Source: Candidatus Magasanikiibacteriota bacterium | Lineage (GTDB): Bacteria > Patescibacteriota > Patescibacteriia > Magasanikbacterales > GWA2-37-8 | Reading direction: 5' to 3' | NCBI GenBank assembly: GCA_903853785.1 | Contig: CAINUM010000022.1 | Location: 1-28,077, forward strand | Length of the DNA: 28,077 nt | In this document: piece by piece, positions 1-7,900 of the stretch | Layout: each line of letters begins with the position of its first letter | How positions within the stretch are numbered: the first letter of the stretch is position 1 | Notes under the pieces: generated by a model | Seen by the model: only the letters and a program-made list of their open reading frames with translations | Databases searched by the model: none | What the model was told of the DNA's origin: nothing | Translations under genes and position numbers: made by a program

Positions 1-135
1 AAATAATAATACAAAAATGAACTTTTGTCAAATGAAGCCAGTTACGGTTAAAATGTCAAGCATTTTCTCTACTTTTGGCTAAGATATAACAAAAATTGGC
101 TAATTTAATAAATAATTTGAAATAGTTATCCACAT
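1..135. other. Left edge, no gene seen
   Basis: AT-rich sequence downstream of the nuclease gene. I see no supported coding frame, no RNA gene and no clear terminator hairpin. It contains a match to the DnaA-box consensus, TTATCCACA at 126-134, right next to the stop codon of the nuclease gene, but a single box is not evidence of an origin. Confidence 0.5.
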
Positions 136-1005
136 CTATAGTATTTCACCATCTCTATTTTCTGTTTCGGCCTTATCCATTATATAGACATCGGCATTGT
201 ATTCATCGTTTCCTACAAATTTGGCTCCACCAGTTATTATTTTTTCAAAAGGTTTACAGGCAAAACATCCATCTTCGCCCTGATGACATTTGAATCTGTT
301 AATTTGGCGGGCCACTTTCATTTGCCGAGCAATCTCCAAAATCTTTTTTTCTGATTCTTCTAACTCCGGTAATTGTTTTTCAGTCAAAGTATCGCTATCG
401 GCCAAATACCAATAACTTACTTTGGTGGTTTTTCTTTTTTGACACTTAGCCACGAGCAAACTATATATCGGCAACTGCAAGGAACTTTCTTCTTCCTGAA
501 TTTTTCCTGTTTTAAAATCAATAATATGAACGCTGTCTGTATCTGGTAAATATTCCAACCAATCAACTTTGCCACACAAAATTATATTGTCTTCTTCAGA
601 CAACCAATAATATGGCAAATCCATCTGAATTTTTACTGACAAATTATTTATTGGGCCGGGATGATTAAATACTCGAGATAACATTTCTAATCCGCGCTTT
701 TTATATTGATATTCTGAATCATCGTTGGCAAATCCACCACGCTCACCCTTTACCTTCTCCCAGGCTCTTTCAAATTTGGTTGGCAACGGTTCACTAAAAC
801 GTCCACCACGAGGCAATTGAGAAAGTGATTCCAAGACTTCGTGCACACTTTGTCCGAGTGCCAATGCCGGCGACATTAATTTTATCTTGTGTTTTGTTTT
901 TGGATCACGATAAACATTTTTAAGATAATAGGCTCGCGGACATTTTAAAAAATCTGAAATTGAAGTATGGGAAACCCAAACGGCAGTGAATTTATCTTTT
1001 GGCAT
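136..1005 (-). CDS. RecB-family PD-(D/E)XK nuclease with four-cysteine (Fe-S type) arrangement
   Basis: A 289-residue single-domain nuclease of the PDDEXK_1/Cas4-RecB type. The visible active-site set is His55 (GQSVHEVLE), Asp148 (GKVDWL), Asp163 and Lys165 (IIDFKTGK) and the Gln177-x3-Tyr181 motif that marks RecB-like nucleases. Cys22 (FLKCPRAYYL) and Cys240, Cys247 and Cys250 near the C-terminus repeat the split-cysteine layout that binds a 4Fe-4S cluster in Cas4 and AddB. No helicase domain is attached, so it is a stand-alone DNA exonuclease or endonuclease, probably in repair or recombination. It is the last gene of a minus-strand operon, 25 nt after the 154-residue gene. No cas1/cas2 or CRISPR repeats occur in the window, so a Cas4 role is not supported. 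The family call is firm; the physiological role is unknown. Confidence 0.85.
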   Translation of the reverse strand: MPKDKFTAVWVSHTSISDFLKCPRAYYLKNVYRDPKTKHKIKLMSPALALGQSVHEVLESLSQLPRGGRFSEPLPTKFERAWEKVKGERGGFANDDSEYQYKKRGLEMLSRVFNHPGPINNLSVKIQMDLPYYWLSEEDNIILCGKVDWLEYLPDTDSVHIIDFKTGKIQEEESSLQLPIYSLLVAKCQKRKTTKVSYWYLADSDTLTEKQLPELEESEKKILEIARQMKVARQINRFKCHQGEDGCFACKPFEKIITGGAKFVGNDEYNADVYIMDKAETENRDGEIL

Positions 1006-1030
1006 TTTTTTGAAAATAAGTTAATTTATA

Positions 1031-1495
1031 CTAAGCTAATTTTCTCCATTCAGGTGCATAATCCGGCGGTATAATAACCGGCGAGCATTCTTCTTTTTCA
1101 TCATATAGCTCTTTATTACCCAGCAACATGTCAGTAATTATTTCAATTATAATTCCGGCGTTTTCCTTTTCTTTTGGTTCCGCGTCTGGTGATTCCATCA
1201 TCTTTGATAAAAAATTAATATAATCTGTTGCAGCTCGTTCGGTTAACACCCATAGAGACCCAACTTTACCTTCAGTCGTATTTACATCCATTAATTTTTG
1301 CTTCAAGTTAGCAACATCCTTTTCCCACGCATCACCATTGCAATTTCGTGATTCCTCTACTATAAAAGACAACGTAGTGTCTGCAGAAAAACCAGCTGTT
1401 TGGGCGGAGATTTTACGCAGATCTTTATATACATCTATTGCCTTTTTATTTGCTTCGAAAATTTCATTAATCTCCATACCATTTTCGCTATCCAT
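1031..1495 (-). CDS. Hypothetical acidic helical protein
   Basis: 154 residues, unrecognised. The sequence is rich in Glu, Asp and Lys and reads as mostly helical, with no signal peptide, membrane segment or cysteine cluster. The two cysteines (NCNGD and EECSP) are isolated. It lies between the HD-domain gene (35 nt upstream) and the nuclease gene (25 nt downstream) on the same strand, so it is probably cotranscribed with them. The AT-rich leader has no Shine-Dalgarno, as for the neighbours. Coding status rests on length, start placement and operon position; I cannot assign a function. Confidence 0.7.
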   Translation of the reverse strand: MDSENGMEINEIFEANKKAIDVYKDLRKISAQTAGFSADTTLSFIVEESRNCNGDAWEKDVANLKQKLMDVNTTEGKVGSLWVLTERAATDYINFLSKMMESPDAEPKEKENAGIIIEIITDMLLGNKELYDEKEECSPVIIPPDYAPEWRKLA

Positions 1496-1530
1496 AAAAA
1501 ATAATTTATTGTGAATTATTATATCGCTAT

Positions 1531-3687
1531 TTATTTAGCTTTAATTGGTTTTAGCGGATCGTCCATATAGTCTTGCTCACGTTTAGTAATCATATTGTTA
1601 AATTGATGTAGGGAATTTTCAAACTCATTTGGGTTATTTAAATTGTTCCGAAGAGAACTCATTATAAATTTTATTCTTGATAAGTCTTCTTTTGCTTTGG
1701 CAGTTACAGAACTCATAAAAGCACTTCTTGCATTTTCAAAATTTTGATGTGTGCGCGACTCTGGGGATTTTAAACTGTCCGTTAACGTTCGAATACTATC
1801 ACGTATAGTCACCTTTTCTGTAAATTCCTCAAATACTTCCTCTACCTCTGTGCTAATATCATTAAATTGAGGACTGAAATCAAATACGCCTTTATCCGTA
1901 GGGAATTTAAGTTTTTCTAACAACGCAGTTCGCTCTTCTTCTGATTTTGCACTTTTCAACTTTCTAATAACGCCCGCCATTTTTGCAGTGTCGGCCGGAC
2001 TAAGACCAAAATCTTTCATAGCCTTTTGAAAGGCCTGTATCGCAATTTTGTCTCCAAAAAGATTACCCAGCAACGCCTGGGCTCGTGAAATATCCATTGA
2101 AATCTTTGGAACTATTTTACCTCCTACTGTATCCATCGAGACCTCTTTACCATCAAGAATTTTGGTGTGATTTATTTCTCTTAAGACACCAGTATATTGA
2201 CCGAGGGTCATATCCACCGTTCTGATATTAAACTGTTGATCAATAGCTTGTATAAATCCAGCTCGTCTTTCTAGATTTGGTTCTTCTTCCGCAACCTTCT
2301 TTAGAGCTTCTTTGTATTTGCCCATTGAAACTTTGTCTACTTCTCCGTCGTGAGTTTCCGCATGCAATTTTATCGCATTTAAAACTCTTATGGCATTTGG
2401 AGACCTAAAGAAAGCAGGACATTTTGTTTCGGCTGTCACACCAAGTGAATCCACGATCGATGTAACTGATCTAACCATATCCACATTTATACCTGTCGTC
2501 GGGTCAGTCGGACCCTCTAATTCTGCCTTCACATAACTATGTTGCAAAATGCCATCTCTAATCATCTCGAATCCAGCTTGTCCAAAGGCAGCGATATAAT
2601 AATCCGCATTTGCTTCTACAAATTTTGTACTTACTAATGGATGGTCTTTTGAAGCCACAAAACTATGTTCTGCAGCACCTGTAGTATATCCAATATCGTG
2701 ATCAATGATAATCTGGTGAATAAGAACACGGTCTTTAGCACTTACTTTATCACCAAGACTGTCTAACAATTTATCTGCCATTGCCATATTACCTTCCAGA
2801 ATATGTTTTGTACCATGATCACTTCCAGAAAATACATGCTTGTCTCGTTCTGTCTGGTAAGCGAGTTTACGTGCGTTATCCTGAACAACTTCAAAAACTT
2901 TTTGTGGATTGGCATCAGGGTATGCCTCACCATACATAGCCAAATATTTCTCTGCCTCACCCTTAATTAGATTACCCTCAGATTCCGTAATTAATTTTTT
3001 ATCAAAAACAATTTCGTCAATTTCTTTATCAACTTTGGCTTTGATTTCTTCTTTGGTATTTATTTTTTCTCTTTCCTTACCTAATTTTAATCGATCTACC
3101 AAATCATCATAAATAGTATCTGGCTTGACAACCCCCGCCTCAACTTTTGCATTAAGTTCTTTATATGCATCCGACTGCTCCTTTTCATTTTCTTCTAAAG
3201 TCATCACTTTACCATCCGGGTGATGTAAATCTACCAACCCTACCCCATAGTCCTGCGCCCCTCGCAATCTTTGTAATTCGACATCTGACGTGTTTCTAAT
3301 AAGTGACGGTAATCCCTCATTACCATTTTCTACTCCCACTTCAACATGACTTTCTGCGACCACCGCCTTAACATCAGCTGTGGCTTTTAGACCCAAAAGA
3401 CTTACTTCTGCTTGATTTTCAGCAAATTTTGCAGGCAATTCAGTGCTGATTAGTTCTTGATCACTGACAGCTCGATCAATTCCAATATTATTCAAAGATC
3501 TGGAAAGCCTTGTTTCACGAACATTTACAGTCTCAGCTGTTTCGGTTTGAACTTGGACAACTGTATCGCTCGCCAATTTATCTACCCCTGCTTTATCAAC
3601 AACAAGTTCAGGAGCTTGCGCTTCATGTACGTCAGGTTGCTTGGGCGCTTCGCTTTCCTGAGGATTATTTTTAATTTCAACAGTCAT
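1531..3687 (-). CDS. Large HD-domain protein (putative metal-dependent phosphohydrolase)
   Basis: 718 residues. The central part (about 285-420) carries an HD-type metal site: His291 and His295 (SDHGTKHI), the His330-Asp331 doublet (IIDHDIGY), His349 (KDHP) and a distal Asp near 413 (SIVDSLG). HD enzymes hydrolyse phosphoester or phosphoanhydride bonds of nucleotides; the substrate cannot be told here. The first 120 residues are low-complexity, rich in Glu, Val, Pro and Ala, and look disordered. Residues 150-280 and 440-718 are charged and helical and match no family I recognise. There is no signal peptide or membrane segment, so it is probably cytoplasmic. It follows the 66-residue coiled-coil gene by 19 nt and precedes two more genes on the strand. 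The HD call is fairly sure; the role is unknown. Confidence 0.75.
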   Translation of the reverse strand: MTVEIKNNPQESEAPKQPDVHEAQAPELVVDKAGVDKLASDTVVQVQTETAETVNVRETRLSRSLNNIGIDRAVSDQELISTELPAKFAENQAEVSLLGLKATADVKAVVAESHVEVGVENGNEGLPSLIRNTSDVELQRLRGAQDYGVGLVDLHHPDGKVMTLEENEKEQSDAYKELNAKVEAGVVKPDTIYDDLVDRLKLGKEREKINTKEEIKAKVDKEIDEIVFDKKLITESEGNLIKGEAEKYLAMYGEAYPDANPQKVFEVVQDNARKLAYQTERDKHVFSGSDHGTKHILEGNMAMADKLLDSLGDKVSAKDRVLIHQIIIDHDIGYTTGAAEHSFVASKDHPLVSTKFVEANADYYIAAFGQAGFEMIRDGILQHSYVKAELEGPTDPTTGINVDMVRSVTSIVDSLGVTAETKCPAFFRSPNAIRVLNAIKLHAETHDGEVDKVSMGKYKEALKKVAEEEPNLERRAGFIQAIDQQFNIRTVDMTLGQYTGVLREINHTKILDGKEVSMDTVGGKIVPKISMDISRAQALLGNLFGDKIAIQAFQKAMKDFGLSPADTAKMAGVIRKLKSAKSEEERTALLEKLKFPTDKGVFDFSPQFNDISTEVEEVFEEFTEKVTIRDSIRTLTDSLKSPESRTHQNFENARSAFMSSVTAKAKEDLSRIKFIMSSLRNNLNNPNEFENSLHQFNNMITKREQDYMDDPLKPIKAK

Positions 3688-3706
3688 AAATAAATTTGAG
3701 GGGGGT

Positions 3707-3907
3707 TTATTGGTCTATTTTAATAGAGGTAATTTTACTCTGAAGTCTTTTAATTTTTTCATCAGTCGCGGCTTTTACATATTGCACAATCAACTCATCT
3801 TGTTTGACCTTTAATTTAGCTAATTCTTTTTGAAAATTTGCATAAATTTTATTTATTTTTTCTGCTTGTTGTTTATAATCAGTATTTTGAGTAGATTGTT
3901 TTACCAT
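3707..3907 (-). CDS. Small coiled-coil protein
   Basis: 66 residues, Lys- and Gln-rich, with a heptad-like pattern of Ile, Leu and Val through residues 12-62 that suggests one long helix or coiled coil. It is the first gene after a strong promoter (3931-3959) and lies 19 nt before the HD-domain gene, so it probably heads the four-gene operon. There is no Shine-Dalgarno before the ATG. It may be a small partner of the 718-residue protein, but that is inference from position only. Confidence 0.6.
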   Translation of the reverse strand: MVKQSTQNTDYKQQAEKINKIYANFQKELAKLKVKQDELIVQYVKAATDEKIKRLQSKITSIKIDQ

Positions 3908-3930
3908 AATAACATAATAAATATACTGCT

Positions 3931-3959
3931 ATTATAGTTTTTTTATATGCTCAAGTCAA
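3931..3959 (-). promoter_or_regulatory. Sigma70-type promoter of the HD-protein operon
   Basis: On the minus strand TTGACT (3959-3954), a 17-nt spacer and TATAAT (3936-3931). The expected start is near 3924, giving a leader of about 17 nt before the ATG of the 66-residue gene at 3907. Confidence 0.75.
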
Positions 3960-3970
3960 TTAAAATAAAA

Positions 3971-3992
3971 TAACTCACTTTTTTGTGAGTTA
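3971..3992 (-). terminator. Terminator after tRNA-Leu
   Basis: A perfect 8-bp hairpin (TAACTCAC / GTGAGTTA) with a six-base loop, followed on the minus strand by TTTTATTTTA. It lies 8 nt beyond the tRNA-Leu 3' end and just before the next promoter, so it should end the 6S-like/tRNA-Leu transcript. Confidence 0.75.
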
Positions 3993-4000
3993 TTCATTCG

Positions 4001-4081
4001 TGCCCAGGGCGGGACTCGGACCCGCACTCCCGAAGGAACAGGATTTTAAGTCCTGCGTGGCTACCATTACACCACCTGGGC
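4001..4081 (-). tRNA. tRNA-Leu (anticodon UAA)
   Basis: Full cloverleaf with a 7-bp acceptor stem (GCCCAGG / CCTGGGC), discriminator A73, anticodon loop CTTAAAA with anticodon TAA and the normal U33, a long class II variable arm closed over TTCG, and T-loop TTCGAGT-like sequence (GGTCCGAGTCC). The 3' CCA is not encoded. The 5' end is only about 6 nt after the end of the long-hairpin RNA upstream, so both are probably on one precursor, with RNase P making the cut between them. Confidence 0.95.
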
Positions 4082-4083
4082 AA

Positions 4084-4252
4084 ATTTACTTTTCTCTACA
4101 GAGCTGCGAGCAGATCTGCATGTATTAATTTGCGAATCTAATTTAGAAAACGCCATTCCAAGATACGAATATAAAGGAAATGGAGAGAGAATGCTTTCAG
4201 AATCCGATCCGATTGAAACATCAAATCTGTCGCAACTCTTTAGAGAAAAGTC
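4084..4252 (-). ncRNA. ssrS: Long-hairpin RNA, putative 6S RNA
   Basis: About 168 nt that fold end-to-end. The outer stem pairs 4241-4251 with 4088-4098 (11 bp, no mismatch). After one A-G mismatch, 4230-4239 pairs with 4100-4109 (10 bp, one G-U). After a single bulged base, 4222-4229 pairs with 4111-4118 (8 bp) and 4218-4221 with 4120-4123 (4 bp). A large open bubble follows (4199-4217 opposite 4124-4145), then an apical arm: 4193-4198 with 4146-4151, and 4177-4183 with 4153-4159. A long closing stem, a wide central bubble and an apical arm in under 200 nt is the architecture of 6S RNA, which mimics an open promoter and binds RNA polymerase. A near-perfect promoter sits just upstream and tRNA-Leu just downstream. 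The structure is seen directly; the identity as 6S is inference. An open frame on the plus strand over the same bases has no early start codon and is taken as chance. Confidence 0.6.
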
Positions 4253-4258
4253 TTGTTC

Positions 4259-4287
4259 ATTGTAGTTAGATTTAACTACTATGTCAA
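4259..4287 (-). promoter_or_regulatory. Strong sigma70-type promoter for the 6S-like RNA and tRNA-Leu
   Basis: Minus strand TTGACA (4287-4282), a 17-nt spacer and TACAAT (4264-4259), only one base off full consensus. The predicted start near 4252 coincides with the base of the long RNA hairpin. Confidence 0.8.
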
Positions 4288-4326
4288 GTGTAAAAAAATG
4301 TGTATAAAATATTTCAAAACACTCTT

Positions 4327-4866
4327 TTAAACTTTTTGCTCTTCTACTCCATCATTCCAATTTATCCAACGTGCTGCTGTGAAAAAATAATCACTTAATC
4401 TATTAAAATAAACATACAACTCCGAACGAACTTCTTTTTCTTTTCCTAAAGATACCAGTGCACGCTCCACTCGTCTACAAATCGTTCGAGCGTGATGTAA
4501 ATGCGCAGCCGATAAATTTCCTCCAGGTAAAATAAAATTATTTAATTCTGGTAACTGTTCAGAATGTGAATCAATATGATTTTCTAATTCGTGAATTTCC
4601 TCCTGTCCGATCTTTGTAATCTTAGAATTAAATTCGGTTTGCAAAGAGGCTATCTCCGCACCAGTTTTAAAAAGATCCTGCTGAATTTTTTTTAAAAATC
4701 CCGCTGGTTCTTCTTCCCAAAGATGAGCGACTACTTCGCCCATTTTTGAATTCAATTCATCGATCTCGCCTACTACTTGCAAAGTGATACAATCCTTAGC
4801 AACACGTTCTCCGCCAAGCAGAGATGTTTCACCATTATCACCAGTTTTTGTGTAAATCTTAGTCAT
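4327..4866 (-). CDS. ATP:cob(I)alamin adenosyltransferase, PduO type
   Basis: 179 residues from the ATG at 4866; an in-frame TTG six codons upstream is less likely because the family begins at the motif TKTGDNGETSLLGG, which here follows the ATG directly. That N-terminal segment and the C-terminal helix (HHARTICRRVERAL) with NRLSDYFF are the ATP- and cobalamin-binding signatures of PduO-type enzymes. These transfer adenosyl from ATP to cob(I)alamin, giving adenosylcobalamin. The gene is 82 nt downstream of nrdJ, whose product needs this cofactor, so it presumably serves the reductase. A strong terminator lies between them, so it may be transcribed partly by readthrough or from its own unrecognised promoter. 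No cobalamin synthesis genes are in the window, which fits salvage of B12 from outside. Confidence 0.93.
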   Translation of the reverse strand: MTKIYTKTGDNGETSLLGGERVAKDCITLQVVGEIDELNSKMGEVVAHLWEEEPAGFLKKIQQDLFKTGAEIASLQTEFNSKITKIGQEEIHELENHIDSHSEQLPELNNFILPGGNLSAAHLHHARTICRRVERALVSLGKEKEVRSELYVYFNRLSDYFFTAARWINWNDGVEEQKV

Positions 4867-4909
4867 ATATTCGTATACTAGCAAAAGATGTTAATATTTG
4901 CAAATAAAA

Positions 4910-4934
4910 GATCCAACCCTTTCGGGGTTGGATC
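4910..4934 (-). terminator. Terminator of nrdJ
   Basis: A perfect 10-bp hairpin, GATCCAACCC / GGGTTGGATC, with a 5-nt loop, followed on the minus strand by TTTTATTTG. It lies 15 nt after the nrdJ stop. Confidence 0.85.
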
Positions 4935-4948
4935 CGCTACAAGCGATT

Positions 4949-7900
4949 TTAGCTACACCCAGTCGTACTTCCACAGTTTAAGCATTTGTAGCAACTACCA
5001 CTACGAATAGTGATATGTCCACACGTTGGACATGGAGGGGCATCACCCATCATACCAGACAACATCTGATCAGCGCCAGTGGTAGCGACCAATTCCGCCT
5101 TTTTTTCTAATTTCGTTAAAGTTATCAAGCCTTCTTCTTCCTCGTCCTCATCTAAAATTTCTTCACGTAGTGCTAATTTTTCTTTTTCAACTTCATCGGC
5201 AGCATCATCAAAGCTCATGGATTTTTGCCCGCGTGCTTCGGCCAATAATTTTTCCAATTGTTGAACACGATTTTTTTGAATTCCAGTTGGCTTTACTTGA
5301 ACAAAATCAGTGCGACCTAAATACTCCATTCCCAACACTCTAAATACAAAGTCAACGATTGAAGTACAAGAACGAACATTTGGGTGGTCGGTCATACCTG
5401 CTGGTTCAAAACGTGTAAAAGTAAATTTATCAACATATTCTTCCAAAGGAATACCATATTGCAATCCAGTTGAAATTGAAATTGCAAATAAATTTAACAT
5501 ACTGCGGAAAGCTGCGCCTTCACGATACATGTCAATAAATACTTCTCCCAATCTTCCATCTGGATATTCGCCGGTACGTAAAAATATTTTTTGTCCAGCT
5601 ACTTTTGCCTTGATAGTCATTCCACTTCGCTTGTATGGCATTCTGCGCTGCTCACCGTGAATATAAATCTTTGTTCCTTGAGTACTACCATCATGAGCAT
5701 ATGTAACTTGCGCCTGATCTTCACCAACCAATTGATTAATAATTGTTTGTTCTTGATTTGAAAGAGAAAAAGTTTTAACAGATTTTTCTTCAACTTTTAT
5801 TTCTGCTTTCACTTCTACTTTTTCTTCCAATTTCTCTACTTCAATTTTTACTTCTACTTTTTCTTCTTCTTTTTTAGTTTCTGATTTACTTGCCAAAGGT
5901 TGGGACATTTTACAACCATCACGATAAATCGCATTCGCTTTCAAACCAAGTTTCCATGAAGCCATATAAGCGATCTTCACATCTTCTAGTGTTGCCTCAT
6001 TTGGCATGTTGATAGTTTTGGAGATAGCTCCAGATAAGAAAGGTTGCACGGCGGCCATCATGCGAATGTGACCCAAATAATGAATAAATCGCTTTCCTTT
6101 TTTTCCGTTTTTGTTGGCGGTATCAAACACTTTGTAATGTTCAACTTTCAAATGTGGCGCTCCTTCAATTGCCATCGCCCCACAAACATATTCATTAGCT
6201 TTCTCAATTTCATCATCATTAAAGCCAAGTGCTTTAAGAAAATTAAAATTAGCATCCAAATATTGTTCACTCGAAAATCCTAAACGTTCCAACATGTCTG
6301 TGCCTAGAGTCCAAGAGTTAAGAGCGAACTTTAATTCAAATGCTCCGGCTAATGACTTTTCAATTTTATCTAATTCTTCCTGTGACAGTCCTTTAGCCAT
6401 TAAACTTTCCTGATTGATCACTGGGGAACCTACCAATGTAGCACGGCCTTTAAGATAATCAACAATTTCAACAACTTCGTTCTCTTTGTAACCCAAAGTT
6501 TTCAAAGCAACCGGTACGGATTCATTCACAATTTTGAAATATCCACCACCAGCTAATTTTTTAAACTTCACCAAAGCAAAATCTGGTTCTACACCAGTAG
6601 TGGCACAATCCATCAAAAGACCGATAGTACCAGTAGGTGCAAGTAAAGTGGTTTGAGCATTTCTAAAACCATATTTTTCACCCATTTCCAAAGTACGATT
6701 CCAACTTTCACGAGCGGCGGCCAACAAATAAGCTGGAGCAAACTGAGGATCAATACCAACTGGTTTTACTGCTAAATCTTCGTATTCATCTTCGTGAGCA
6801 TTAAACACTGCACGACGATGGTTACGCATAACACGTAACATGTTTTCTCGATTTTCATTAAATTTGTTAAATGTGCCCAAATAACTAGCCATCTCTGCTG
6901 AAGTAGAATATGATTCAGCGGTCATCAGAGCTGTAACTGTTCCCGCGAAAGCCAAAGCTTCTGGAGAATCATAAGCAACACCAGCGGTCATCAACAAACT
7001 ACCAATATTGGCATAACCTAAACCTAAAGTACGGAAGTCATAACTATTTTGAGCAATCTCAGCACTTGGAAATTGGGCCATTAAAATACTAATTTCAAGA
7101 ACCATCGTCCAAACACGAGTTGTATATTTAAAACCATTTACATCAAATGTTGATGTTTCTGGATCATAGTAATGTGCCAAATTAACTGAGGCCAAATTAC
7201 AAGCAGTGTCATCCAAGAACATGTATTCACTACATGGATTTGAAGCATTGATACGACCAGATTTGATACAAGTGTGCCAATCGTTGATAGTGGTATCAAA
7301 TTGCAAACCTGGATCAGCACAACGCCAAGCAGCATAAGCAATTTTTTCCCAGAGATCACGAGCCTTCATTTTTTTGATTGATAACCCATCAGTACGACCG
7401 CGCAGATCCCAACCATTGTCTTTTACCATCGCTTCCATGAAATCATGACTAATACGGACGGAGTTGTTGGAATTTTGGCCAGACACTGTCAAATAGGCTT
7501 CACCTTCATAACCACCTTCATAACCGGCAGCAATTAAGGCAGCTACTTTGTCTTCTTCTTTTACTTTCCAACTAACAAATTCTTCAATATCTGGATGGTC
7601 AATGTTTAAAACACACATTTTGGCAGCACGACGAGTAGTACCACCGGATTTGATTGCTCCAGCAGCACGATCACCAATTTTCAACCAACTCATCAAACCT
7701 GAGGATTGTCCGCCACCAGAAAGTTTTTCACCAGATCCGCGTAAACTAGAAAAATTTGTACCTGTGCCACTTCCATATTTAAATAAACGAGCTTCACGGA
7801 CCCAAAGGTCCATAATACCGCCTTCATTTACCAGATCATCTTTAACTGACTGGATAAAACAAGCGTGTGGTTGAGGGTGAGAATAAGAATCGATAGATTT

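Noticed and set aside
126..134. DnaA-box match TTATCCACA, with a second at 8632-8640, as a sign of a replication origin.
   Set aside because: The two sites are single, 8.5 kb apart, and not next to dnaA, dnaN or an AT-rich unwinding region; a 9-mer of this composition is expected about this often.
136..1005. Cas4, and with it a CRISPR locus.
   Set aside because: The nuclease has Cas4-like cysteines but there are no direct repeats with spacers and no cas1 or cas2 in the window.
4084..4263. Open reading frame of about 58 codons on the plus strand next to tRNA-Leu, possibly a gene remnant.
   Set aside because: It has no ATG until its last third and no plus-strand promoter, and the same bases form a long hairpin RNA behind a strong minus-strand promoter.
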